The position numbers and the translations under genes are program-made. From Roseivirga sp. (GTDB lineage Bacteria; Bacteroidota; Bacteroidia; Cytophagales; Cyclobacteriaceae): DNA of 64,000 bases. Every line of letters starts with the position of its first letter. Positions within the stretch are counted from its first letter, which is position 1. This document shows positions 24,928 to 32,921 of the stretch, piece by piece. The notes beneath the pieces were generated by a model that worked only from the letters and a program-made list of their open reading frames with translations, ran no database searches and was not told the DNA's origin. Where the stretch lies: the NCBI GenBank assembly GCA_021404565.1, contig JAAWWF010000002.1, positions 372,001 through 436,000 of the forward strand, written 5' to 3'.

Positions 24928-26133
24928 CTAATAGACCTCATCCTCAAAGAAGCCTACGCTACCGCCAACCCATTCTTTGTCTTTGTTGTAGCGCACACCT
25001 ATCATTTCGCCCTTGCTCAGGCGCACGAGGTTGTTTACTACCTGGGCAGTGCCTTTGTCTTTGTTCCAGAGGCTCATCATACGGATCTCACATTTGGCGG
25101 GTACATCCAGCGTCTCGACAATGGGTACATAGTTGACCTTGCGCTGCAGTATGAAGTTGTCTTTTTGCTCTATGGCATCCAGGTCGGCAGTGGTGATATT
25201 GAGCTTTACACCGGCTCCGGCAAAGGAGTAGAGCGGCTTGAGCACATAGTTCTCAAGGTCGGTAGGGTATTCGTCCAGTTGATCGAGGTAAAAGCACTCA
25301 GGCACGTATTTGCTCTTAAGCAGGGGCATGGTGTACTTGCTAATGCGGAAAAACCAGTTGGGGTGGCCCACCCATTCTACCTCTACCTTATCGCCAAAAT
25401 GGAATTCTGATTGAATATCGTCTCTCTGATCCAGCTCGTCAAAGATCACGCGGTTGTAGATTTTTTTGATCTGAACCAGCCCACCAACTTCATCTTCATA
25501 AAAGAGCTGCTTGCCTTGTTTTTTGATCTTACTGATGCACAATACTTTGATGCCCAGGCTTTTTTCGGCTCCCAGAAAGTCGATATAGGTGGTTTGCTTC
25601 TCTGGCTCTATTTCCAGCAGTACTACTTGTTTCGGGTTGGTATCTCCTACAATCTCGCCACGCAGTATCTCTATATAAGTGTCTTGCTTCACCCCATTGA
25701 GGTGGGTAGAGAAGCGATCAGGAATATCGTAGTGCTTGATAAACATTCGGGTGAGCAGGTCCTGAAAAAAATAGAGTGAAGGAAAGCCCTGTAGCTCGAT
25801 TAGCTGAGGGGTAGGATCACCATTTTCATCGATACAGATACCGAAATCCATTTGCAGAAAGCGCGAGTTATAATCCTCTCCGGGCACCTCCAGCATAGGG
25901 TGCTTAATGGCATCTTTGGTCAGCTCTTTGAAATCCGGCTGCATCAGAATATCGTTGATCTGCTCGCAGGCCTCCAGCAACCTCTCTTTCAGCAGCTTTG
26001 GAATAAAGACAGGCGTCTCTGCTATGCGAAAGGAGGGACGATAGCCGTATTCTTCGGCTATATCATCCAGTATAGCATTGTACTTCTCTTCGGTAAAGTG
26101 CTTGTTGAAGGCAGCGCGATAAGGCTTGATCAT
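24928..26133 (-). CDS. ATP-grasp-like peptide ligase family protein
   Basis: The 401-aa protein begins MIKPYRAAFNKHFTEEKY and has no signal peptide. The central part (MDFGICIDENGDPTPQLIELQGFPSLYFFQ) places paired acidic and Glu-Gly residues as in ATP-grasp or glutathionylspermidine-synthetase-like enzymes. The stretch LENYVLKPLYSFAGAGVKLN is the Lys/Gly-rich nucleotide-binding segment, followed by FILQRKVNYVP and CEIRMMSLW. The reaction would be carboxylate activation by ATP and amide bond formation. Its start lies 1 nt after the stop of the amidotransferase gene, so the pair is cotranscribed, and the amidotransferase could feed it ammonia. The substrates are unknown. Confidence 0.78.
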   Translation of the reverse strand: MIKPYRAAFNKHFTEEKYNAILDDIAEEYGYRPSFRIAETPVFIPKLLKERLLEACEQINDILMQPDFKELTKDAIKHPMLEVPGEDYNSRFLQMDFGICIDENGDPTPQLIELQGFPSLYFFQDLLTRMFIKHYDIPDRFSTHLNGVKQDTYIEILRGEIVGDTNPKQVVLLEIEPEKQTTYIDFLGAEKSLGIKVLCISKIKKQGKQLFYEDEVGGLVQIKKIYNRVIFDELDQRDDIQSEFHFGDKVEVEWVGHPNWFFRISKYTMPLLKSKYVPECFYLDQLDEYPTDLENYVLKPLYSFAGAGVKLNITTADLDAIEQKDNFILQRKVNYVPIVETLDVPAKCEIRMMSLWNKDKGTAQVVNNLVRLSKGEMIGVRYNKDKEWVGGSVGFFEDEVY

Positions 26134-26134
26134 G

Positions 26135-26950
26135 TTAGCTGAGAACGAGTCGTTCGTTGAGTTTTTGAATCGATGATTCTATAAAGGTCGGTAAGATGGT
26201 GCTGTGGGTGAGGGCGATTTTATCGGGGTCATCCAGATGCTCCATCATATTGTTGTACTTCTCTTCCCCAAAGTTCTTAATCACCTTATCCCGGTTTTCC
26301 TGCTTCTCGAAATGGACTTTCATGCCGACAGGGTCAGCTTCTGGGTGAAACTGGGTACCGATAAACTCTTCAGAAAAGCGCACGGCCATAATAGCCCGTT
26401 CGTATTCTACATGCGTCCTGATCTTTTCCAGGCTCAGAATAAGGGCTCCATGCTCTTCAAACACCTCATCATTGGGCTGTATCAGCTGCCAGTCTCTGGA
26501 ATCCACTGCATAATAGGGGTCAGGCAGATTAGAAAGAATAGGGTCGGAGAGACCCGCTTTGGTATGGTGTACCGGATACACCCCAAATGAGGTGCTTTTA
26601 CGTGGGGCCAGTTCTCCCAGTTCAAAGTGCTCACAGGCCATCTGAAAGGAGTGACAGATAAAGAAAAAGTACTTCTTATCGTCTGAAGTCTGGTTATGCT
26701 GCCAGGCTGTATCAATGAGGCTAAAGAAACGGTCTTTCCATTCACCACCATCCAGCGGACTTCCGGGACCACCACTGCAGATATACAGGTCGTAGCTTAG
26801 GTCCGGCACTTCATTTTTAGCACGTACATCAAACTCATCCCAGATGAGCTGCCCCTCATATTCAGCCACAATCTCGCGGATACAACGCATACCCTGGTTG
26901 GGTACATTATTGTTCATATCCAGAACGGCCAATCTCAACTTCTCTTCCAT
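26135..26950 (-). CDS. class I glutamine amidotransferase
   Basis: The 271-aa protein is a stand-alone triad glutaminase. Cys99 lies in FFFICHSFQMA, and His202 and Glu204 in GTQFHPEAD; the oxyanion region is CSGGPGSPLDG at 58-68. It resembles the GMP-synthase-type glutaminase but has no synthetase domain. It should release ammonia from glutamine for a partner ligase. The neighbour 1 nt downstream is an ATP-grasp protein, the obvious candidate acceptor. No signal peptide is present, so it is cytoplasmic. Confidence 0.88.
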   Translation of the reverse strand: MEEKLRLAVLDMNNNVPNQGMRCIREIVAEYEGQLIWDEFDVRAKNEVPDLSYDLYICSGGPGSPLDGGEWKDRFFSLIDTAWQHNQTSDDKKYFFFICHSFQMACEHFELGELAPRKSTSFGVYPVHHTKAGLSDPILSNLPDPYYAVDSRDWQLIQPNDEVFEEHGALILSLEKIRTHVEYERAIMAVRFSEEFIGTQFHPEADPVGMKVHFEKQENRDKVIKNFGEEKYNNMMEHLDDPDKIALTHSTILPTFIESSIQKLNERLVLS

Positions 26951-27244
26951 ATTGCTCGCCTGGTTTCAGGCTCTTCTTAATTCTAATTCTTTATTTTCCA
27001 GTCCGTTCCACAGAGGAACTCGGAGTGTTCAAGAGTGTCTCAGAGATAATTTAAGCTAACTGATGCTTAAAAACGGTCCGACTTGCGGTACTGACCGGGT
27101 ATCAATTCTTTTCCTAAATTCTACCCCAGCCCTAAAGGGCGAAGCTACATCAAAGCCCTCAATAACTAATTCAGTCATCGAAGCCTCTGCCAAGACTGCA
27201 CTCTTAATTAATCACCAATTAACCAATAACTATTAACCAATTAA
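26951..27244. other. gene-free spacer
   Basis: No gene is seen. The right end (27209-27246) is a low-complexity array of AACCAATTAAC-type units, the inverse of the repeat at 15278-15300. Confidence 0.45.
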
Positions 27245-28342
27245 CTAACCCAGTCCGCTAGAGGTTTGGCTGATTATATAATCCACTACATCTTTCACAT
27301 CTCCGGTTTCTTCGAACACTTTGAGTTGGCGATCTGCTCCGGTTCCGTTTTCGAAGATTTTGAATACGCTCTCAACCTCTTCCCTTGAATCAAGGTCATC
27401 CACCACGTCATCCACAAAGTCAACCAGCTCTTCAAATAGTTGTCGCATTGGTACTTCAGCTTCCTTACCAAAATCAATCAACTTACCGTCAATACCGTAT
27501 CGGGATGCTCTCCATTTGTTCTCAGTGATGAGCGATCGCTTGTAGCTCATATAATTCATATTACCCTGACGAAGCTTTACCAGCTTAGCACAAAGCGCCT
27601 GAATTACTGCTGCAATGGTGATGGTTTCATCGACTGTCAACGGGATATCACATATGCGAATCTCAATGGTAGGGAACTTGGGGTGAATCCTGATATCCCA
27701 CCAGATTTTAGTGGCCTCATCAATACAGCCTGTCTTGATCAGCAGATCTATATAGTCATTGTATTCTGATAAACTCTCGAAGTAATCAGGAATACCTGTT
27801 CTCGGGAATTTGTTGAAAACTTTGGGCCTGAACGATTTAAAGCCAGTATTTCTACCTTCCCAGAAGGGTGAATTGGTAGATAGTGCATAGATGTGAGGCA
27901 GAAAATAACGAATAGAGTTCGCTACATGCAGCCTCATGGTTGGGTCATCAATACCCACGTGCACATGCAGACCAAAAATGAGGTTTGATCTGGCGGTGTC
28001 CTGCAGCTCATTAATCAGAGTCTGATACCTTTCCTTAGGGGTGATCGGCTGATCGGCCCAATGAGAAAAAGGGTGGGAGCCGGCTGCTCCTATACGGTAA
28101 CCGAGATCTGAGGCAATATCAGAAATGCTTTTTCTGAGAAAACTAACCTGCTTACGGGCATCCTTGATATCGGTACAAATATTAGTACCAACCTCTACCA
28201 TGGCTTCATGCAGTTCAGGTGTAGCCTGGTTGGCCATTACCTTTTCTGCTTCTGTCACAATCTTATTTTTGTGTGAAACCAGGGCGCGGGTCTCAGGATC
28301 GATTACCTGATATTCTTCCTCTATGCCTAAAGTAAATTGCAT
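27245..28342 (-). CDS. GCS2-type carboxylate-amine ligase (YbdK-like)
   Basis: The 365-aa protein begins MQFTLGIEEEYQVIDPETR, the IEEEY signature of the GCS2/YbdK group of glutamate-cysteine ligases. Further marks are GSHPFSHWADQPITPKERY, HVHVGIDDPTMRLHVANSIR, WWDIRIHPKFPTIEIRICD and SLITENKWRASRYGIDG. YbdK-type enzymes join glutamate or another carboxylate to an amine at the expense of ATP; E. coli YbdK has weak gamma-glutamylcysteine activity. Here it sits between an amidotransferase and an ATP-grasp gene on the same strand, as in predicted peptide-metabolite clusters. The true substrates are unknown. Confidence 0.92.
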   Translation of the reverse strand: MQFTLGIEEEYQVIDPETRALVSHKNKIVTEAEKVMANQATPELHEAMVEVGTNICTDIKDARKQVSFLRKSISDIASDLGYRIGAAGSHPFSHWADQPITPKERYQTLINELQDTARSNLIFGLHVHVGIDDPTMRLHVANSIRYFLPHIYALSTNSPFWEGRNTGFKSFRPKVFNKFPRTGIPDYFESLSEYNDYIDLLIKTGCIDEATKIWWDIRIHPKFPTIEIRICDIPLTVDETITIAAVIQALCAKLVKLRQGNMNYMSYKRSLITENKWRASRYGIDGKLIDFGKEAEVPMRQLFEELVDFVDDVVDDLDSREEVESVFKIFENGTGADRQLKVFEETGDVKDVVDYIISQTSSGLG

Positions 28343-28365
28343 ATCAAACAGTTGAAATGGTGTAA

Positions 28366-28397
28366 ATGTAGAACCTAATATAAGTTAGGTTCTACAT
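28366..28397. terminator. 13-bp-stem hairpin between ligase genes
   Basis: ATGTAGAACCTAA (28366-28378), loop TATAAG, TTAGGTTCTACAT (28385-28397). It lies downstream of the ATP-grasp gene at 28421 and 24 nt upstream of the GCS2 start, so it probably ends or attenuates the minus-strand transcript. The T-run (TTTACA) is short. Confidence 0.65.
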
Positions 28398-28420
28398 GAT
28401 ACAATTACTTTTGGAATATT

Positions 28421-29485
28421 TTAAGCCTTGCGCTTAGCAGTTGTCTTTTTTGCTACCGTCCTGGTAGCCGTGGTCTTTTTCGCGGCTGTTTTTATAGCGG
28501 CAGGTTTTTTAGCTGTTGCTCTTTTCACAGGTGCTTTTTTCGGTGCTGCCACCTGGTTGCTCACAAAAGAACCCCAGGTAAGGTTCATCTTGCCTTCCTT
28601 GTATTCCTTAGCCTTCTCAATGGCCATGTTGGCTGCATTTTCTACAATCCATTCAAAGTTAGCTCCGCCTACAGAGTTGATATCCGCGTCAGGAGCAGGG
28701 TTACAGAAGTCGATAGCGTAAGGAATACCGTCTCTTACAGCAAACTCTACTGTGTTGAAGTCGTAGCCCAATGCCTGGTTCAGTTTGATACAGTAGTCCT
28801 CGATGGTTTTGAGCAATGCCGGATCTACCGGAGGTGTATCGTGTACATATCGCAGGTGATGCGGGTTGCGAGGCTCATACTGCATGATGTGGATGTTGTC
28901 TCCACCGAGGGCGTAGCAACGGAAGTATTCGGTAAACTGAATCTCTTCCTGGAGCATCATGACCAGACGGTCAGTTTCTGCATGCTTTGCGAAAAGGTCA
29001 TCTGGGTTCTCTACACGGTAAACGCTTTTCCATCCGCCACCATCATGCGGCTTCATGTAAGCAGGGAAGCCAATGTATTCGAAGATGCTGTCCCAGCTAA
29101 GCGGAAACTGCATATTACGGAAAGAGTTGGCATCAGTATCGTCAGGTCTGGCGTGTGTAGGCAGAATCACTGTTTTGGGAACAGGAACTCCGATTTTTTC
29201 AGCCAATGCATTGTTGAAGAATTTTTCATCGGCACTCCACCAGAATGGATTGTTGATTACAGCAGTACCACTGATTGCTGCATTTTTCAGATAGGCTCTG
29301 TAAAAAGGCACATCCTGAGAAATACGGTCAATGATTACGGCATACTCGGTAGGGGCAGCCTGCTGTACCATGTCAACAGTGACGGCCTCGGCCTGGATGC
29401 CCTCAATGTTTTTTGAATTGACTCTGTCAATGAAGGCCCAAGGGAAGGTATCTTCCTGGCCGAACAAGATTCCAATTTTTTTCAT
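28421..29485 (-). CDS. ATP-grasp ligase with histone-H1-like basic tail
   Basis: The start is ATG 29485 (MKKIGILFGQEDTFPWAF). An upstream extension in frame would only translate the REP repeat, so I reject it. The 354-aa protein has a D-Ala-D-Ala-ligase-like order: N-terminal domain, YIGFPAYMKPHDGGGWKSVY (ATP-binding Lys and Gly loop), MLQEEIQFTEYFRCYALGG, then FAVRDGIPYAIDFCNPAPDAD with the Glu/Asp/Asn metal site. Residues 314-354 are a Lys/Ala/Thr tail (KKAPVKRATAKKPAA, TAAKKTTATRTVAKK) resembling bacterial H1-like proteins, unusual for this enzyme class. The reaction is amide or peptide bond formation; the role of the tail is unknown. Confidence 0.85.
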   Translation of the reverse strand: MKKIGILFGQEDTFPWAFIDRVNSKNIEGIQAEAVTVDMVQQAAPTEYAVIIDRISQDVPFYRAYLKNAAISGTAVINNPFWWSADEKFFNNALAEKIGVPVPKTVILPTHARPDDTDANSFRNMQFPLSWDSIFEYIGFPAYMKPHDGGGWKSVYRVENPDDLFAKHAETDRLVMMLQEEIQFTEYFRCYALGGDNIHIMQYEPRNPHHLRYVHDTPPVDPALLKTIEDYCIKLNQALGYDFNTVEFAVRDGIPYAIDFCNPAPDADINSVGGANFEWIVENAANMAIEKAKEYKEGKMNLTWGSFVSNQVAAPKKAPVKRATAKKPAAIKTAAKKTTATRTVAKKTTAKRKA

Positions 29486-29608
29486 TTGTGTGTGTATTTT
29501 GAATGTCGTTAAGTGCTTGCTGTAAAGTTCTTTTGCCTCTCTCTTCGAAACATGAGTAATTGCTATTGCACGACCCTGGTTCAACCGGGAAAGCATCTTT
29601 TTTAGTAC

Positions 29609-29665
29609 GTCATTCTGAACTTGTTTCAGAATCTGATAGAGACCCTGAAACAAGTTCAGGGTGAC
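29609..29665. repeat. REP-like palindromic repeat
   Basis: GTCATTCTGAACTTGTTTCAGAATC (29609-29633) and GACCCTGAAACAAG...GGGTGAC (29641-29665) are the same two halves as at 18673-18742. It lies between the esterase and the ATP-grasp gene. Confidence 0.8.
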
Positions 29666-29673
29666 AAATTGTA

Positions 29674-30378
29674 CTAAATAAGCGATAGATAATGGGGGAA
29701 CATATCTCGCCATAAAGGCCAGTCATGCTCCGCCCATTTTCTTACATCATACCAATGCTCTATGCCTTTTTGATTTAAAATCTCATGCATACGCTTATTG
29801 GCATCGAGGCAAATGTCCCATTCTCCTACACCCAACACAATCTTCATTTGCCACAAGTCCGGGTGGTTATTACCCGGCATATAGTCCACTGGATTATTAA
29901 AATAGACGTTTTCATCATGGTGCCCGTCCAGAAATGTGTCAACGCTGAAAGCGCCACTCATACTGAACATATGGCTCACCGATTCCGGATGCCTGAAGGC
30001 GAAGTTCGCTGCATGGAACCCCCCAAAGCTGGCACCGGCCACACACACTTTTGCAATTCCTTTCTCCTTTCGGATGGAATGCACTACTTCGTCCATGATG
30101 AATTTGTCGTACCAGATATGATTCTTAACTCTATCAGCCGGGTGGATTTCTTTATTATACCAGCTGTCCTTATCAATACTGTCAGGACAGTAGATCTGGA
30201 TCATTCCCTGGTCAATAAACCACTTCGCTGAATCGATCAGTTTGAAGTCTTTACTTTCGTGGTACCTTCCCATGGTTGACGGGAATACAATGACCGGGTA
30301 ACCGGCATGCCCAAACACCAGCATTTCTATGTCTTTGCTGAGGGTTGGTGAGTACCATTTGAAATATTCTTCCTTCAA
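29674..30378 (-). CDS. esterase, alpha/beta-hydrolase fold
   Basis: The 234-aa protein starts at TTG 30378 (MKEEYFKWYSPTLSKDIEM); a TAA lies five codons upstream, so no ATG is possible. VFGHAGYPVIVFPSTMGRYHE is the oxyanion strand region, GASFGGFHAANFAF carries the nucleophile Ser, and HDWPLWRDMFPHYL the catalytic His. It lacks a signal peptide. It is the first gene of the minus-strand half of the amidoligase cluster and is divergent from a second esterase at 30563. A role in hydrolysing or transesterifying a cluster intermediate is inferred from position only. Confidence 0.83.
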   Translation of the reverse strand: MKEEYFKWYSPTLSKDIEMLVFGHAGYPVIVFPSTMGRYHESKDFKLIDSAKWFIDQGMIQIYCPDSIDKDSWYNKEIHPADRVKNHIWYDKFIMDEVVHSIRKEKGIAKVCVAGASFGGFHAANFAFRHPESVSHMFSMSGAFSVDTFLDGHHDENVYFNNPVDYMPGNNHPDLWQMKIVLGVGEWDICLDANKRMHEILNQKGIEHWYDVRKWAEHDWPLWRDMFPHYLSLI

Positions 30379-30525
30379 AATATTATTTGGTTAAAAAGTC
30401 AAAATCGAAATTCGAGCGCAAAAGTAGGTCTTTGAAAGGGTGAAACAAAACATTGTTCTGAAATAGCTGGTATATTTTCATTGCACACGTTTGCAAGGCA
30501 TTTGACAATCGAATGCACAGAACAA

Positions 30526-30557
30526 TTTTTGCTAACCGTCTGAAAATTATACTTTTG
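30526..30557 (+). promoter_or_regulatory. consensus Bacteroidota promoter of the 30563 esterase
   Basis: TTTTTG (30526-30531) is the -33 element, and TACTTTTG (30550-30557) matches TAnnTTTG exactly, with 18 nt between TTTG and the -7 box. The start codon is at 30563, only 5 nt further on. Transcription would therefore begin at or very near the A of ATG, implying a leaderless or nearly leaderless mRNA. Confidence 0.65.
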
Positions 30558-30562
30558 CAGCC

Positions 30563-31423
30563 ATGTCGATGGCCGGATTCACATCATTAATTCATAAACC
30601 TTTTGTTAAGGAAAAAACAACTGAAAAACGCAATGAGGTTTTGGTTGTTCATCGTTTTCTGGTCCGATCAAAAAGGCTGAAAAGAAAGGTGAAAGTTGAT
30701 GTGTTTTTGCCTGCCGAAATAGACGGTACTCAGGCTTGCTCCGGACTGTTGCTCAACGATGGTCAGGACATGGCGCAATTGAAACTTGAAGCTACTCTGA
30801 CGGAACGTTTTCAGGTACCAGAAAACCGTAACCTGATTGTGGTGGCTGTACATGCCGGAGATCGACTCAATGAATACGGCACTGCTGGTATTCCCGACTA
30901 TGCACACAGGGGCTGGAAGGCTAAGTCATATAGCACGTTCATTATTTACCAGCTGCTGCCTTTTCTTAGAAAGCAGTATGATGCCTTTCTTTCCCCTGAG
31001 CTTTCTGCCTTTGCCGGTTTCTCTCTGGGTGGATTAAGTGCGATAGACATTGCCTGGAGAAATCCACAGTGCTTTCTTAAGGTAGGCGTGTTTTCAGGTT
31101 CCTTCTGGTGGCGCAGTAGTCAGCCAGACGATCGTTACCCTGATGCTGACCGGATTATGCACTATGTAATAGGTGCGGGGAGTTTTAAGCCTGGTATGCA
31201 GTTCTGGCTTCAGACGGGTACTGAGGATGAAGAAAGCGACCGCAACAACAACGGTGTCATTGATGCCATTGACGATACGCTGGACCTGATACATGTGCTC
31301 AAGGCCAAGGGCTATAGAGCCGAAGATGTGATCTACAATGAGGTAGCAGGAGGCAAGCACAACTTTGATACCTGGAGTCAGGTATTTCCTGGGTTTCTGG
31401 ATTGGTGTTTTCCTTTAGAATAA
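30563..31423 (+). CDS. esterase with EF-hand-like loop
   Basis: The 286-aa protein has an esterase-D-like fold: CSGLLLNDGQDMAQL near residues 55-70, nucleophile elbow GFSLGG, and C-terminal GGKHNFDTWSQVFPGFLDW with the catalytic His. Between core strands lies DRNNNGVIDAIDDTLDL, which follows the 12-residue EF-hand loop pattern (Asp, Asn, Asn, Gly, Asp, Asp) and may bind calcium. There is no signal peptide. It is divergent from the 29674 esterase across a 184-nt promoter region. It forms the outer edge of the amidoligase neighbourhood. Confidence 0.83.
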   Translation: MSMAGFTSLIHKPFVKEKTTEKRNEVLVVHRFLVRSKRLKRKVKVDVFLPAEIDGTQACSGLLLNDGQDMAQLKLEATLTERFQVPENRNLIVVAVHAGDRLNEYGTAGIPDYAHRGWKAKSYSTFIIYQLLPFLRKQYDAFLSPELSAFAGFSLGGLSAIDIAWRNPQCFLKVGVFSGSFWWRSSQPDDRYPDADRIMHYVIGAGSFKPGMQFWLQTGTEDEESDRNNNGVIDAIDDTLDLIHVLKAKGYRAEDVIYNEVAGGKHNFDTWSQVFPGFLDWCFPLE

Positions 31424-31426
31424 TAT

Positions 31427-31514
31427 GGACGGTGTCCTTCACTACGCGTTAAAGGAAGATATTGGCTCAGTCAAGTTCGGGTGTTTAGTTTGCTTTCTCT
31501 AAAGGACCCCGTCC
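31427..31514. repeat. GGACnnnGTCC motifs upstream of the zinc-ribbon gene
   Basis: GGACGGTGTCC at 31427-31437 and GGACCCCGTCC at 31504-31514 belong to a motif that also occurs at 31986-31996 and 32064-32074. All four lie in the two spacers flanking the 31565 gene. Confidence 0.5.
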
Positions 31515-31564
31515 TTACCCTAAGGTTTTAATATTATTACAGAACCTCCGATATTGAGGCGAAT

Positions 31565-31927
31565 ATGGAAACTGATGATTCAATTTCGCCAGAGCTTATT
31601 GCATATATAAACCAGTATTGCTCTAGATTTTATAACGAACAGGAACGGAGGGCTTCAAATCACTACATAGCCTCTGCAAAGCTAGAAGGGTCTTCTCAAA
31701 GAAAAGAATCACCTGTGTTTGATGGCCTGAGAAGAATGCAAACCAAAGATGAAAGAGCCTTAAAGTTACTGGAACACGGATATACCGTTTTTGCACATAA
31801 TGCAGCAATTCGTATTTATAAAGATCATAAGGAGGAGCTCAATCTCAATTGCTGTCCCCGATGCCATAAACTGGCGAGGACTCCGCAGGCGCAACAGTGC
31901 AGGTATTGCGGGTTTGATTGGCATTAA
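31565..31927 (+). CDS. small protein with C-terminal zinc ribbon
   Basis: The 120-aa product is cytoplasmic, with a charged, probably helical N-terminal part (INQYCSRFYNEQERRASNHY). The C-terminus NCCPRCHKLARTPQAQQCRYCGF has a CxxC...CxxC arrangement of a zinc ribbon. I do not recognise a family. Zinc ribbons of this type often mediate nucleic-acid or protein contacts. The gene is bracketed on both sides by GGACnnnGTCC motifs that are not found at ordinary genes of the window. Confidence 0.65.
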   Translation: METDDSISPELIAYINQYCSRFYNEQERRASNHYIASAKLEGSSQRKESPVFDGLRRMQTKDERALKLLEHGYTVFAHNAAIRIYKDHKEELNLNCCPRCHKLARTPQAQQCRYCGFDWH

Positions 31928-31985
31928 AATATTAGGCCTTAGCGTCTCGCTAAGGCCAGAGTGTGGTTAGAATGGTAGTTAATAG

Positions 31986-32074
31986 GGACACCGTCCTTAG
32001 TGAATATCTATTAGGGGCTTTGACTTAAGAATTTGAACTCTGCAATCTTAAAAGTACCCTAAAGGACGGTGTCC
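31986..32074. repeat. inverted GGACACCGTCC repeat between convergent genes
   Basis: GGACACCGTCCTTAG (31986-32000) faces CTAAAGGACGGTGTCC (32059-32074), an inverted repeat with one extra base. It spans the gap between the convergent 31565 and 32085 genes and could act as a bidirectional terminator. Confidence 0.5.
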
Positions 32075-32084
32075 ATAATCCTCG

Positions 32085-32921
32085 TCAATCTGTTTTCCTG
32101 GGCTGACTCTGATCGATCTGTGCATCGGCAGGCTTCTCCATCATAGTGGCATCGAAAGGAGCGGTGAAGTTCCACTCACTCACCTTACCCTCGATGATAA
32201 ACTGATTGCCTTCCTTAAAAAACACTTTATAGTGAACCGGCATCTGGAAGTTGTCTACTCTGGTGTATTCCTCAAACGTAAGCAGCGAAGTGGGCAATGA
32301 CTCCATCCCCTGTGGCAGCATCGAGGCAAAGGTCATATTGTATTCCAACGCAGCCAGGGCATTCGTACTGGGGTCTATGTAAAGCAGGTAGTAGTCTTTA
32401 GGAGTATCGCCCGTGTCCTCACCAAAGGTCATCTTTATGGTTTTGAATGCTTTGGACTTGCCCGGAAGTTTTGCCTCTGAAAGCTCAGAGAGATAAACGC
32501 CATCATCGTGAATCACGAAAGGGATATTGAGCAGGTAGAAGTTTCTCCAGGCGGTAAAACGAGGAGGAGCGGCCGCTAATCCTTTGCGCTCACCGGCAGA
32601 CCATGCTTCGGTGCCATCAAAGGCAATACGACCTGTGCTTCCGGGAAACTTCAGGTAGGCAGCCCTCGAAACCGGGTCAATGCATACTTCTTCATTATAT
32701 TCTGGAAACATACCCGTTACCGCTACCAGATTGGTATTGAACTGAACCGAAGCAGTTGCCTTCCAACGATCGAGGCCACCATGGGTCTCTGTCATTTTAT
32801 TGACTAGCGATTCTATTTCTGAAGATGCAAATTTTGCTTTCTGCGCGTGACTCTTAAACGAGAAGAGGGCTAAGAAGACCGCAACGGTAATTATTGGGAG
32901 CTTTGATAATGACTTTTTCAT
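32085..32921 (-). CDS. secreted LolA-like/DUF6503-type protein
   Basis: The 278-aa protein has a signal peptide ending at FKSHAQKA. The mature part starts with SSEIESLVNKMTETHGGLDRWKA, the helix seen at the front of outer-membrane lipoprotein-sorting-like proteins. It continues as an all-beta sheet (TGRIAFDGTEAWSA, KDYYLLYIDPSTNALAALEY, FQMPVHYKVFFKEGNQFI). This matches LolA/LolB-like half-barrels that bind acyl chains. No catalytic residues are evident. The function is unknown; periplasmic lipid or lipoprotein handling is a fold-based guess. Confidence 0.7.
   Translation of the reverse strand: MKKSLSKLPIITVAVFLALFSFKSHAQKAKFASSEIESLVNKMTETHGGLDRWKATASVQFNTNLVAVTGMFPEYNEEVCIDPVSRAAYLKFPGSTGRIAFDGTEAWSAGERKGLAAAPPRFTAWRNFYLLNIPFVIHDDGVYLSELSEAKLPGKSKAFKTIKMTFGEDTGDTPKDYYLLYIDPSTNALAALEYNMTFASMLPQGMESLPTSLLTFEEYTRVDNFQMPVHYKVFFKEGNQFIIEGKVSEWNFTAPFDATMMEKPADAQIDQSQPRKTD

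Noticed and set aside
28841-29416. 191-codon antisense frame opposite the ATP-grasp gene, and similar long antisense frames (13544-13858, 25411-25779, 39714-40214, 58974-59690)
   Set aside because: All lie wholly opposite genes with strong family motifs and show no domain of their own; they are shadows of codon bias.
28421-29713. Longer start for the basic-tailed ATP-grasp gene (from 29713)
   Set aside because: The extra 76 residues translate the REP repeat (for example LNLFQGLYQILKQVQND), a well-known artefact, and would overlap the upstream esterase gene.
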